A stretch of 64,000 nt of DNA from Algoriphagus litoralis (GTDB taxonomy: Bacteria; Bacteroidota; Bacteroidia; Cytophagales; Cyclobacteriaceae). This document shows, piece by piece, positions 56,993 through 64,000 of the stretch; positions within the stretch are counted from its first letter, which is position 1; each line of letters begins with the position of its first letter. The stretch is taken from the NCBI RefSeq assembly GCF_003259255.1, contig NZ_QGOL01000002.1, forward strand, positions 434,001 through 498,000, read 5' to 3'. The notes under the pieces were generated by a model that ran no database searches, was not told where the DNA came from, and saw only the letters and a program-made list of their open reading frames with translations. Both the position numbers and the translations under genes were made by a program.

Positions 56993-57250
56993 TTGCTCTT
57001 TTTCTCTAAAAACGAAGGCAAATTGGTAGAGTTTAGACGAAAATTAATAATTAAGGGAAATTTTTAATTTATCGGACCTACTTTATCGGCAACCTATAGT
57101 ATACTGCAACTTCATTAGCTGGATTTTAAACTAATCTTGCTGATATAAGCGAAAAGAGCAACAATTAGGCAGTGACCCTTTTGGTCTAAATAGATAGAGT
57201 CTCTTTTTCAAGGAAATACAATCTTGATAGGTTTAAATTTTATATCAAAT

Positions 57251-58372
57251 ATGAAAAAACTAGTTGCCATACTTTTTGTCCTCATTCTGATCGGTTGTAC
57301 TTCAGAAAAGGAAACCAAAGCTGAGCTTGAATTTGTATTGACTGACACCTATCGGACGTTTCCTTTTCCAGATGATTTTGGTCGTTCGGATCTTTATTTT
57401 CAATCGCTATCTGACCAATACTTTTTCCTTTTCGATTACGGAAGCTTGCAACTCCTGACTTACTCAATTCCCAACGGGAAGCTTTTGAATTCGGTCAAAT
57501 TTGAAAGAGAGGGGCCAGAGGGGGTTGGAAGTAATGTAGCAGGCATTTTTGTCCAAAGCCCTGACGAGATTTATTTGACCACGGCGGTCAATACCCTGTA
57601 TAAGTTTGATGGGGAAGGTAATCTGGTTCAAAAATCTGAAATCAATCTGGATGATCTGGAGGAAAAGGGCATCAGTCTTTTCTCGAATATCTTCATCCCA
57701 GGCAAGGATGGGTTTTACTTTGCTGCATTACCCATGCAGTTTGACTGGACTAGCCTTACTCCTGAGCAACTCACTCAAACCCCAAACCTGATGCGTTACG
57801 ATACGCTGAGCAGGACGTTTACGCCCATTAGTTATTTCCCACAGGAATTTGTGGGTGACAACCTCAACAAATCCATCTTTCCATTGCTGACTTTGGGGCC
57901 TGATGGGATGCCGATCGTCAACATGAACTTCCGAGATATCTACAGAATCGACGGTGGAAAAGTGATCGCCTCTTTTGCAGGGCACAGTGGATTCCCGAAT
58001 GATCCACCGACTTCCAATTCCCCCAAGTTGTTTGAGGATATGGACGAACTCATGAAAATGATTAATCATGTGGACATCTACTCGGATTTATTCTACCTCG
58101 AAAGTCAGGACCTGATGGTTCGGGCGGCCAAGTTTGAGGATATTCCCGAGAATGTTTTGGACACGGAAGCATTTATGCCTTCGAGATGGGGATTGGTATT
58201 TTTGGATTCCGATTATAATAAAGTTGGGGAACTTGAATTGGAAGCTGACAGATTTTACGGCAAGTACATTTTCGGTGACAAGGATGGTATTTGGGTATCT
58301 ACAGATCATCAGGACCATCCGGATTTTTCTGAGGATTTTCTCAGGTTTCAGTTGATTGAGGTGAGGAAGTAA
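57251..58372 (+). CDS. DUF4221-family lipoprotein (beta-propeller-like)
   Basis: The start was placed at ATG 57251 (MKKLVAILFVLILIGC), which begins a clean lipoprotein signal with Cys16; an ATG nine codons upstream is less likely. The 373-residue product has repeating strand units (YFFLFDYGSLQLLTYS, EIYLTTAVNTLYKFDGEGN, FGDKDGIWVSTDHQ) as in six- or seven-bladed propellers. The EREGPEGVGSNVAG segment is typical of DUF4221 as recalled. It is likely anchored to the outer membrane; the function is unknown. Confidence 0.8.
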   Translation: MKKLVAILFVLILIGCTSEKETKAELEFVLTDTYRTFPFPDDFGRSDLYFQSLSDQYFFLFDYGSLQLLTYSIPNGKLLNSVKFEREGPEGVGSNVAGIFVQSPDEIYLTTAVNTLYKFDGEGNLVQKSEINLDDLEEKGISLFSNIFIPGKDGFYFAALPMQFDWTSLTPEQLTQTPNLMRYDTLSRTFTPISYFPQEFVGDNLNKSIFPLLTLGPDGMPIVNMNFRDIYRIDGGKVIASFAGHSGFPNDPPTSNSPKLFEDMDELMKMINHVDIYSDLFYLESQDLMVRAAKFEDIPENVLDTEAFMPSRWGLVFLDSDYNKVGELELEADRFYGKYIFGDKDGIWVSTDHQDHPDFSEDFLRFQLIEVRK

Positions 58373-58502
58373 ACCTTCCATGTTGAATTGCTTTTTGAAT
58401 TTATCTGTTCAGTATATTCGAAAGCCTTATTTTTCTTGGATGGAAATTAATTTTTAAGAGAAAGCAGTTGCAAAACCAAAAGAGAAAGGGAACATTTGGC
58501 TC

Positions 58503-58856
58503 ATGAAATCAGGCATCAAGTGGCTCAATCGCGCCGCCCTACTGGCAAGCTTTCTTGGTATATTGGCTTTCGTGGCTGATTTTGGGTTTTACCAAAGTAA
58601 GTTTTACCAAGAGGTTTTTGACGGGTTTTACTTTATTGTTTTGGGCTTTGGAGTCATATCCACTTTTGCCAGGTATGTCAGCAAGGGGATCATTCCCAAG
58701 CGGAAGGTTTTTATTTTTGACCTCCTGTCGATTGGATTTACATTTTGGATTTTCTACCTCTATCTCTTTGTGGGCGTACCGTTTGAGACGGATTTAATTT
58801 TGGAAAACCCCCACCTCGGCGTAGTCTATTGCCTTTCTATTTTGAGGTTCGCTTGA
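58503..58856 (+). pseudogene. Membrane protein gene truncated by a repeat (possible TrkH N-terminus)
   Basis: The 117-residue frame has three hydrophobic helices (about 12-26, 40-57 and 70-93), then ends in NPHLGVVYCLSILRFA, which is encoded inside the first copy of a 110-base intergenic repeat. The helix-loop pattern with KVFIFDLLSI resembles the N-terminal part of TrkH/KtrB-type K+ transporters of this phylum, recalled and uncertain. The natural gene was most likely longer and its 3' part lost when the repeat arrived. It may still be expressed as a short membrane protein. Confidence 0.6.
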
Positions 58857-58916
58857 CGCTACCCGTAGATTGCATCTACGCTTTTCTATTTTTCGGAATT
58901 TGCAATTCCATTTCCC
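58807..58916 (+). repeat. 110-base dispersed repeat, copy 1
   Basis: Starts ACCCCCACCTCGGCGTAGTC and runs through GACGCTACCCGTAGATTGCA to ATTCCATTTCCC. It aligns base for base over most of its length with 61584-61693. The first 50 bases overlap the end of the truncated membrane gene. Confidence 0.85.
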
Positions 58917-59194
58917 ACAAGTTCAACCCTTTTAGGGTTGTCGTCCTCCTTATCGTTTACATTTTTCCCTAGGTTTCACCTAGGGCTATTGAGAAGTTCG
59001 ACGGCTTCACCGTCGTTATTTCGGATTATCCAAATCGCCAAAATATCTAAATCTCAAATCCTGTCATTTTAATTTTTTCAATTTCAGACCCCTGATAAGG
59101 GGTCAAACTTCTCAATAGCCGCGGGTGAAACCCGTGGAAAATTGAATGACGAAACGATCCCCACGACCCCGAAGGGTGTCGAACTATCCGAAAA
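58917..59194. repeat. Nested palindrome island with 15-base inverted repeats
   Basis: Perfect inverted repeats GGCTATTGAGAAGTT (58984-58998) and AACTTCTCAATAGCC (59106-59120) enclose GACGGCTTCACCGTC and GACCCCTGATAAGGGGTC. Flanking them are AACCCTTTTAGGGTT, CCTAGGTTTCACCTAGG, GGGTGAAACCC and ACCCCGAAGGGTGT. No open frame of substance. Confidence 0.75.
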
Positions 59195-59227
59195 ACAAAA
59201 AGCCCTTCTGAATAACAGAAAGGCTTC
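59195..59227 (-). terminator. Terminator of the XRE regulator gene
   Basis: Minus-strand hairpin AAGCCTTTCTG / CAGAAGGGCTT with loop TTATT, followed by TTTG. It begins about 22 bases after the stop. Confidence 0.8.
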
Positions 59228-59248
59228 TAGATTGTAGGATTAAGATCC

Positions 59249-59662
59249 TTATTTATTCAACAACTTTTCCAACCTCCCCATCATTTCATCCTTTTCCTTC
59301 AACATCCGCTCGTAAAGGGCGATTTTTTCATCATACAACTGGACGATTTTATCTAGTGGATTAAACGAGCATTGATAATTCATTGCTGACGCAATTGCAT
59401 TATCCTTGAAGTCTTGAAATGTATTCGAAATAATATTTATCGCCTGCTCTTCATCAAAATTCTGAAAAGCTTCCACGGGAATGCGTAGAATCTCACCAAC
59501 CTGACGAAGCAGTTCTTCTTCAACTTCTTCCTTTTGCTCGAGAAGGCTAATCTTCTTTTGAGACCAATCGGCTCCCAGTTCGTGAGCCAAGGCCTCCTGC
59601 TTGATACCCATCATTTCGCGGAATCGCTTGATATTTCTGCCGTGGTGAATTTTCTCGTTCAT
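59249..59662 (-). CDS. XRE-family helix-turn-helix regulator
   Basis: The start was put at 59662 (MNEKIHHGRNIKRFREM), immediately before the HTH; the longer open frame upstream (to 59917) crosses palindromic intergenic sequence and is not credible coding. The 137-residue protein has an N-terminal HTH (about 8-68: IKQEALAHELGADWSQKKIS) and a C-terminal helical tail ending in a predicted coiled coil (YERMLKEKDEMMGRLEKLL), likely for dimerisation. The target is unknown. It is surrounded by repeat islands on both sides. Confidence 0.82.
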   Translation of the reverse strand: MNEKIHHGRNIKRFREMMGIKQEALAHELGADWSQKKISLLEQKEEVEEELLRQVGEILRIPVEAFQNFDEEQAINIISNTFQDFKDNAIASAMNYQCSFNPLDKIVQLYDEKIALYERMLKEKDEMMGRLEKLLNK

Positions 59663-60111
59663 AGTCTGTAAGTACAGTGGAAAAATAAGTATTTCTTCCG
59701 AAAGGGAATAAACTAAATTATCCCATTGGAGAGTATCATCCAAGCTTTGGGAAACTATGACTGACATTTTTTGTCGGAATAGATTTAATCTGGAAAGAAA
59801 GATCCGAAGGATCGGCATTTTCCATGACCCCTGGTGACTGCAAGGAGCCGGGGGAAAGAGGAGCGAAGCTATCCCGAGCCCCGGATGGGGTGATTTGATC
59901 AATTGAATGATTATCACCCTTTCAGGGCTCGTGTTTGGTTAGTGCATGCTTGCCACGGGCTCCCGCCCGCGGTTATGAAAAGTTTGACTCCTTCGGAGTC
60001 TTCTCTCACGCTAGGATATTTTATTCCAATATTCCCTCTAATTCATCCTTTTCAGGAATAGTCTATCCCTTTGATATCGTGGAAATTGCCTTGGACCAAT
60101 TCGAAAAAGCT
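59663..60111. other. Intergenic island with palindromic words
   Basis: Contains palindromic blocks such as GAGCCGGGGG...CCCGAGCCCCGG (about 59846-59884), CACGGGCTCCCGCCCGCGG (about 59954-59972) and GACTCCTTCGGAGTC (59987-60001). Open frames extending into it from both neighbours are probably chance. No gene is called. Confidence 0.55.
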
Positions 60112-60369
60112 ATGAAACCTATTGTTATTCAACTAGGCAATCTTTGCGACTCTCCTGTCAATATCAGCAGAGATATCCATCTCCACCTGCCTGAATCCGA
60201 TTCCCAATTGATGGAATTTTTGCTCCAATCTCTGGAAATCAACAGAAAACTGATTTCCGGATTTTGCTCTCAATGGCAAAATGAAGAGGATTTATATGCT
60301 GAAATTCAAAACCTAATCGAGCAACAGAAAATACTGGAGCTCCAAGTTGCCCAAAATCTTAATTCATAA
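60112..60369 (+). CDS. Small helical protein, unknown
   Basis: The start was set at ATG 60112 (MKPIVIQLGNLCDSP), because upstream codons cross palindromic sequence. The 85-residue product is mostly helical and acidic (LMEFLLQSLEINRKL, QNEEDLYAEIQNLIEQQK). No signal or membrane segment. The next small gene starts seven bases after its stop, so the two are likely cotranscribed. Function unknown. Confidence 0.55.
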   Translation: MKPIVIQLGNLCDSPVNISRDIHLHLPESDSQLMEFLLQSLEINRKLISGFCSQWQNEEDLYAEIQNLIEQQKILELQVAQNLNS

Positions 60370-60376
60370 ATCCACC

Positions 60377-60622
60377 ATGAATCTAACCTTAGAAATTGAC
60401 TATGCGAAGGATGAACTTTTTGATGCTGTTTCAGTCTCCAATCAGAATATTTACCTCTGGGAACTCCTTCAAGGCTGGATGATTTTCCTCGCTGAGCGGG
60501 AAAAATCTTCGGCAGAAGTGAGTGAACGGTTATTCTTTTTCGAATTACTAACACAGCATTTGAGGTTATCCCAGAAGGATTTTGAAAGGATTCCCTCCGA
60601 CCAGAAATCCAGGCTACAATAA
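60377..60622 (+). CDS. Small acidic protein, unknown, paired with the previous gene
   Basis: The start was set at ATG 60377 (MNLTLEIDYAKDELFDA), not at an upstream ATG inside the previous gene. The 81-residue product is soluble and helical (LWELLQGWMIFLAEREK, SAEVSERLFFFELLTQHLRL). The seven-base gap to the previous gene suggests a two-gene unit, and the DUF6266 gene follows about 200 bases later. Function unknown. Confidence 0.55.
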   Translation: MNLTLEIDYAKDELFDAVSVSNQNIYLWELLQGWMIFLAEREKSSAEVSERLFFFELLTQHLRLSQKDFERIPSDQKSRLQ

Positions 60623-60825
60623 CCAAACTGACAGGATTGCTATTAAAAATTCACCCTAAATTCCGGGTTAATCCGGGGTTAACTGCTCCTTTTTTGCACC
60701 AAGCGTGAAATAACCCCTGCTGCAAAATCCGGCAAAAAGCGCATATTCCGCACATTTGGTTGCAGAGATTCCAGCCTTTCCTATCCTTTGTTCCTACTAT
60801 TTGTATAACCTAAACCCATACAACA

Positions 60826-61470
60826 ATGGCAAAACTAGCAGGACCAGGGGGAATCAATCCCAATGGAAAAGCTGGTGGATTTGTATTCTACCAGCTTAAT
60901 GGACAGACTATTATGAGACGTCTTCCCGATTCTCATCGGAATAGGACCCATCCCACGCCTCTTCAGCTCCTTTTCAGAAGGCGATTCAAGGAAATCAATG
61001 AATTTCTCGCGCCTTTTAAGCGGGTATTGAACTTTGGGTTTCAAAATCAATGTACCCAAAGCAGAAAAGGGACACATTGTGCCTATCAAGAGTTGGTTCA
61101 AAAAGGATATACCTTTGGACAGGAGCCTCCCATTGATCCCGCGTATTTGAAAATATCCTCAGGAACCTTACTCGGTCCCGAGGAGGTGGGGATCAGTCGG
61201 GACGACCTGACTATACAGCTTACTTGGAGAGATCAGGCGAATCAGGGCAGTTCCTTTAAAAGAGCAATGGTGATGGTTTTCCTCCTTCATCCCGAGACGG
61301 GGAATCATTATTGGTTTACCCAAGCAGGATACTCTACTGATCTTAGCCTGAGTGTTCGGATAAAAGGTATTGACCGGGACCGTAGTTGGTGCGCTTACCT
61401 GTGCTTTTACCGGAAGACCAGAGGAAACCGCTTCGTCTTTTCAGATTCTGTCTTTGCAGGAAGGGTATAA
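60826..61470 (+). CDS. DUF6266-family protein
   Basis: A 214-residue protein with the family's glycine-rich start (MAKLAGPGGINPNGKAGG), FVFYQLNGQTIMRRLP, then TPLQLLFRRRFKEINEFLAP and LNFGFQ. The C-terminal half is beta-rich (LTIQLTWRDQ, MVMVFLLHPETGNHYWF, CAYLCFYRKTRGNRFVFS). This family is known to me only from Bacteroidota genomes and has no established function. No signal peptide. It has its own strong terminator. Confidence 0.78.
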   Translation: MAKLAGPGGINPNGKAGGFVFYQLNGQTIMRRLPDSHRNRTHPTPLQLLFRRRFKEINEFLAPFKRVLNFGFQNQCTQSRKGTHCAYQELVQKGYTFGQEPPIDPAYLKISSGTLLGPEEVGISRDDLTIQLTWRDQANQGSSFKRAMVMVFLLHPETGNHYWFTQAGYSTDLSLSVRIKGIDRDRSWCAYLCFYRKTRGNRFVFSDSVFAGRV

Positions 61471-61527
61471 GAATTCCATTGACTGGTAGCTCTTGAGCTT
61501 ATGATTTAGTCCGGAATCTTACATTCA

Positions 61528-61559
61528 GCCCGAGGACTTCTCCTCGGGTGGTTTTTTTT
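61528..61559 (+). terminator. Terminator of the DUF6266 gene
   Basis: Hairpin CCCGAGGA / TCCTCGGG with loop CTTC, then TGG and a run of eight T residues. Confidence 0.9.
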
Positions 61560-61583
61560 AAACAATCAAACCTACTGTTTTTT

Positions 61584-61693
61584 ACCCCCCACCTCAACGT
61601 ATTCTATTGCCTTTCAGTCTTGCGGTCCCATGGACGCTACCCGTAGATTGCATCTACACACTTCTATTTTTTGGAATTTCCAATTCATTTCCC
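61584..61693 (+). repeat. 110-base dispersed repeat, copy 2
   Basis: Same unit as 58807-58916 and same orientation, starting ACCCCCCACCTCAACGTATT and ending CATTTCCC. Most differences are single bases. It runs directly into the 160-base TIR element. Confidence 0.85.
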
Positions 61694-61708
61694 ATAAACT
61701 ATCTAACC

Positions 61709-61870
61709 AATTGGGCTAAAGCCCGGGTAGCTCTCGGCTATTTTTTATCCCCCGTCCCGAATTATCGGGACAGGAGGCAATTAATGAACTGGAATTCAAA
61801 TCCATGAATTGGAAGGATGCTTCAGCCCATTCCTAAAAGAAATTCTCAATCCATCGGGGCTTTAGCCAAA
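61709..61870. mobile_element. 160-base TIR element, copy A
   Basis: Ends are an imperfect inverted pair, TTGGGCTAAAGCCC and GGGGCTTTAGCCAA. Inside are the perfect hairpin GTCCCGA-ATTA-TCGGGAC, the line GGAATTCAAATCCATGAATT, and TTCAGCCCATTCC. It has no coding frame. A second copy lies at 62183-62343. Confidence 0.8.
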
Positions 61871-61892
61871 TCATTCATGCTAAATCAAGACA

Positions 61893-61963
61893 TATCTCCA
61901 TCTCGGCGTAATCTATTGTCTTTCAGGGTTGTGGTTCTGTGGACGCTGGATGTAGAGTTACAC
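61893..61963 (+). repeat. Diverged, shortened copy 3 of the 110-base repeat
   Basis: ATCTCCATCTCGGCGTAATC through GGACGCTGGATGTAGAGTTA follows the first ~70 bases of copies 1 and 2 with more changes, then the match ends. Confidence 0.65.
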
Positions 61964-61989
61964 TTAATTATCATTTAGAATTATTGGCC

Positions 61990-62180
61990 GTGTCCATTCC
62001 CATCCCGTAGGGATGATATCTGGGTAGAGAAAATTGTATACCCATATATATTCGACCCCGATAGGGGTCGTATTGATCTATCTAGCAATGTTTTCTACCG
62101 ATATCCGACCCGTACCGGGTCATTTTTGCTAGTTTGAATTCCTTCGGAATTTGTAATTCCATTACCCAAATTCTTATCGA
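61990..62180. repeat. Palindromic words between the two TIR elements
   Basis: CATCCCGTAGGGATG, GACCCCGATAGGGGTC, GACCCGTACCGGGTC and AATTCCTTCGGAATT occur in turn, plus a related GGAATTTGTAATTCC as found at the end of the 110-base repeat. No gene. Confidence 0.65.
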
Positions 62181-62182
62181 AG

Positions 62183-62343
62183 AATTGGGCTAAAGCCCGG
62201 AAAGCTCTCGGCTATTTTTTTCCCCCGTCCCGAATTATCGGGACAGGAGGCAATTAATGAACTGGAATTCAAATCCATGAATTGGAAGGGGGCTTCAGCC
62301 CATTCCTAACGAATCGCTAAATTCTATGGGGCTTTAGCCAAAA
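62183..62343. mobile_element. 160-base TIR element, copy B
   Basis: Nearly identical to 61709-61870 across the hairpin and central part, with the same TTGGGCTAAAGCCC / GGGGCTTTAGCCAA ends and most differences near the right end. Similar upstream sequence (GGAATTTGTAATTCC) precedes both copies. Confidence 0.8.
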
Positions 62344-62499
62344 TTTTTCCTCCAAGGGGGTACTTCCGAAATGGGGTAGGGTATTTCCGAAGGGCGTAAT
62401 GCATAAATAAATAGACGAAAGTCATTTCCAACAACAAAAATTGGTGAAAGGCTCCATATCGCTCAGCGCACAGGAGATACAGGCTTCAAAAACACCCAC

Positions 62500-62529
62500 A
62501 AAAAAGGCCAACACGCTGGTTGGCCTTTT
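62500..62529 (-). terminator. Terminator of the secreted unknown gene
   Basis: Minus-strand hairpin AAAGGCCAACCAGCGTGTTG then GCCTTTTTTG. The stem is AAAGGCCAA / TTGGCCTTT around CCAGCG-type loop bases. It lies about 40 bases after the stop. Confidence 0.88.
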
Positions 62530-62568
62530 GAAATTTGCTCCTGAGAATGACCTCCTGGGAGAAATGGC

Positions 62569-63618
62569 TTAGTCTTTAGTCATTTGGATAAAATTGGTTA
62601 TACCTACATCGGTCAGATCTTTCATGGATCCTGAAGCTGCATTGACATACAAATCCCGATTGCATTCGGCAAAATGCGAAGCTACCGTACGTTGATCTCC
62701 CGATGTCATTACTAACTGAGTGTATCCTGTCTTTGAAAACATTTCCGTCTGGGCCTGAGTGGTTTCTTTGATTTTCTTGTCTTTGAAAACCCCTTCGAAG
62801 GATACCGCTTTCTTGGGTTCTACTTTGGCATGAAAAAGGGGGTTGTTTCCGATATCCAAACCTGACATAAAGCTCACCTGGGTAAGCAAGTTAGGTCCTC
62901 CGCCGAGGGACGCTTTATTCTCTGTTGGATCGACAAGTGGTTCAATCCGGTAATCGATCACGGCCTTGACTGAAGTAGATTTCGTCCAGGTATCTGCATT
63001 CGCATCTAAGTTTACAAAAGGAAACACAAAATTGACATCAGCGATAAATACATCATTGAGCTCTTTAGACATTTTGGGGGTATTGTCAAGTATTCCTCCC
63101 CCTGACTTTTCGCGACCTCCCTTGCTAATCCCCTTGACTAGATACTCAAAATTCTGAGGAGTGACCATGACATATCCTGCTGCTTGCGCATCGGAACTTG
63201 CTCCTCCTTTTACTTTGACCCATTCTGCAAAGTATTCGTAGGACGCGGCTTCCTCAGCACTCATGATTTCGAAACCTTGGCTTGTCAATTGTTTCGTAAA
63301 TTCCGAATAGGCTTGATCTATCATTTGTTGAAAATCCTCCACATCTACTCCCGAAATCTGAACTCCAAGACTCGTAGAGGTTCCCGAAGTGAAGGTAGTT
63401 CGGTCTGCCCGTTCATTTTTTGAGCCTGAAGTCTTGGCTGAGGCCTCCTCAAATACCTCAAACAAAGCCTTGAAGCTTCGGATAAATACTTTTTTGGGTG
63501 CTTTGCTACCTTGATTTTTCTTGTTGAAACTAGTGGTTTTGATGTCCTTTTCGGACAAAACGTTAGCCGGTCCCAGCGCCGCGAACAGGAGCACAAAGAC
63601 CAAGAGAATTGATTTCAT
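62569..63618 (-). CDS. Secreted protein of unknown function
   Basis: A 349-residue protein with a signal peptide (1-22, ILLVFVLLFAALGPANVLS), a basic N-terminal stretch, and a mixed alpha/beta body. Visible segments include EDFQQMIDQAYSEFTKQLTS, VFIADVNFVFPFVNLDANAD and VIDYRIEPLVDP. The presence of a region resembling outer-membrane-assembly or curli-associated (CsgG-like) folds is possible but weak: the 'QGFEIMSAEEA' phrase recalls such proteins. No family is assigned. It is a lone gene with its own terminator. Confidence 0.75.
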   Translation of the reverse strand: MKSILLVFVLLFAALGPANVLSEKDIKTTSFNKKNQGSKAPKKVFIRSFKALFEVFEEASAKTSGSKNERADRTTFTSGTSTSLGVQISGVDVEDFQQMIDQAYSEFTKQLTSQGFEIMSAEEAASYEYFAEWVKVKGGASSDAQAAGYVMVTPQNFEYLVKGISKGGREKSGGGILDNTPKMSKELNDVFIADVNFVFPFVNLDANADTWTKSTSVKAVIDYRIEPLVDPTENKASLGGGPNLLTQVSFMSGLDIGNNPLFHAKVEPKKAVSFEGVFKDKKIKETTQAQTEMFSKTGYTQLVMTSGDQRTVASHFAECNRDLYVNAASGSMKDLTDVGITNFIQMTKD

Positions 63619-64000
63619 GATATTTTTTTGGTTAGCCGGGATAAAGTTGAGGCTGATTGGAAAGCCAAGGAATACCAGAATCCCCCTATTTTATATCCGT
63701 GCCAGTACGTAGAGCAAGGTAAAAGTGTATTCTGAATTGTGCCTTACATCTGGTTTATGCATTGGAATTCGGAGCCGGAAATCAAAATTCAAAAAAATCG
63801 GGCACTTCAGGAATCGAGAAGTAGCGCTCCTGAAATGAAATCGATAAGTGATGTGAAACGACCCATTTTCAACTACAAAATGGAGTGAAGGATTAGGCTA
63901 AAGCCCGGATCACTGCTGCCTAATTTTTAGCCTCCAACCGATTTGGAGGCATTTGAAAGTAAATCCATGAACTGCAAGGCCGATTTATGCCAACCCAGTC
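63619..64000. other. Right-edge intergenic region with a partial repeat
   Basis: No gene is visible in the last 382 bases. A degenerate third copy of the TIR element starts at about 63894 (TAGGCTAAAGCCCGG) and continues with AAATCCATGAACTGCAAGG, with its own hairpin GCCTCCAACCGATTTGGAGG in place of the central stem seen in copies A and B. Confidence 0.6.

Noticed and set aside
59663-59917. N-terminal extension of the XRE regulator
   Set aside because: The added residues come from palindromic intergenic sequence and contain no domain; the HTH begins right after the internal ATG.
56191-64000. CRISPR array
   Set aside because: The repeated words are palindromic units of different sequence at irregular distances, without equal spacers or cas genes.

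Overview
The window is a chromosomal segment from a member of the Bacteroidota, most likely Cytophagales (Cyclobacteriaceae/Algoriphagus-like). This rests on gene content: a SusC/SusD pair, a DUF4221 lipoprotein, a DUF6266 protein, a bacterial GH3 protein, LytS/LytTR two-component systems, a long eukaryote-type IleS, few Shine-Dalgarno sequences and palindrome-rich intergenic islands. The genus assignment is an inference from recalled family distribution. No rRNA, tRNA, CRISPR array, phage or transposase gene was found.

Layout. 1-4.4 kb: an edge fragment, a 1160-residue membrane protein with Cache-like features, and a small secreted coiled-coil membrane protein. 4.4-12.3 kb: an amine oxidase, an MsbA-type ABC exporter, a surface-sugar block (two methyltransferases around an undecaprenyl-phosphate sugar transferase), a double universal stress protein and a 2'-5' RNA ligase-like protein. 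12.6-17.5 kb: a SusC-SusD outer-membrane uptake pair closed by a strong terminator. 17.6-34 kb: mostly housekeeping genes (a CrtD-like carotenoid desaturase, recX, tpiA, prmA, a tightly packed recJ-lptB-GH3 run, a lytic transglycosylase, an M24 peptidase and uvrA). A small four-helix-bundle element sits exactly between the stop codons of the desaturase and recX. 33-36 kb: a LytS-type kinase with its LytTR regulator and a second LytTR regulator.

36.5-48.8 kb, all on the minus strand: a PIN-PhoH ATPase, then a complete Kdp potassium-uptake locus with an unusual control module. Read 5' to 3' on the minus strand it is an NtrC-type sigma-54 activator, a 26-aa membrane peptide, a 109-aa soluble protein, kdpF, a 38-aa membrane peptide, kdpA, kdpB, kdpC, a hairpin, a porin-like barrel, a truncated KdpD (ATPase and USP parts only) and a separate HAMP-PAS histidine kinase. 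There is no OmpR-type KdpE. The three micro-genes are too short for ordinary gene calling and were found by reading the gaps.

48.8-56 kb: an SNF2-family helicase, lspA and ileS on the minus strand. From 56 kb to the end the window becomes accessory: lipoproteins, a membrane gene whose end is overwritten by a repeat, an XRE regulator, small unknown genes, a DUF6266 protein and a secreted unknown. These lie among at least five families of short palindromic or terminal-inverted-repeat elements, several in two or three copies. No mobilising enzyme for them is encoded here.
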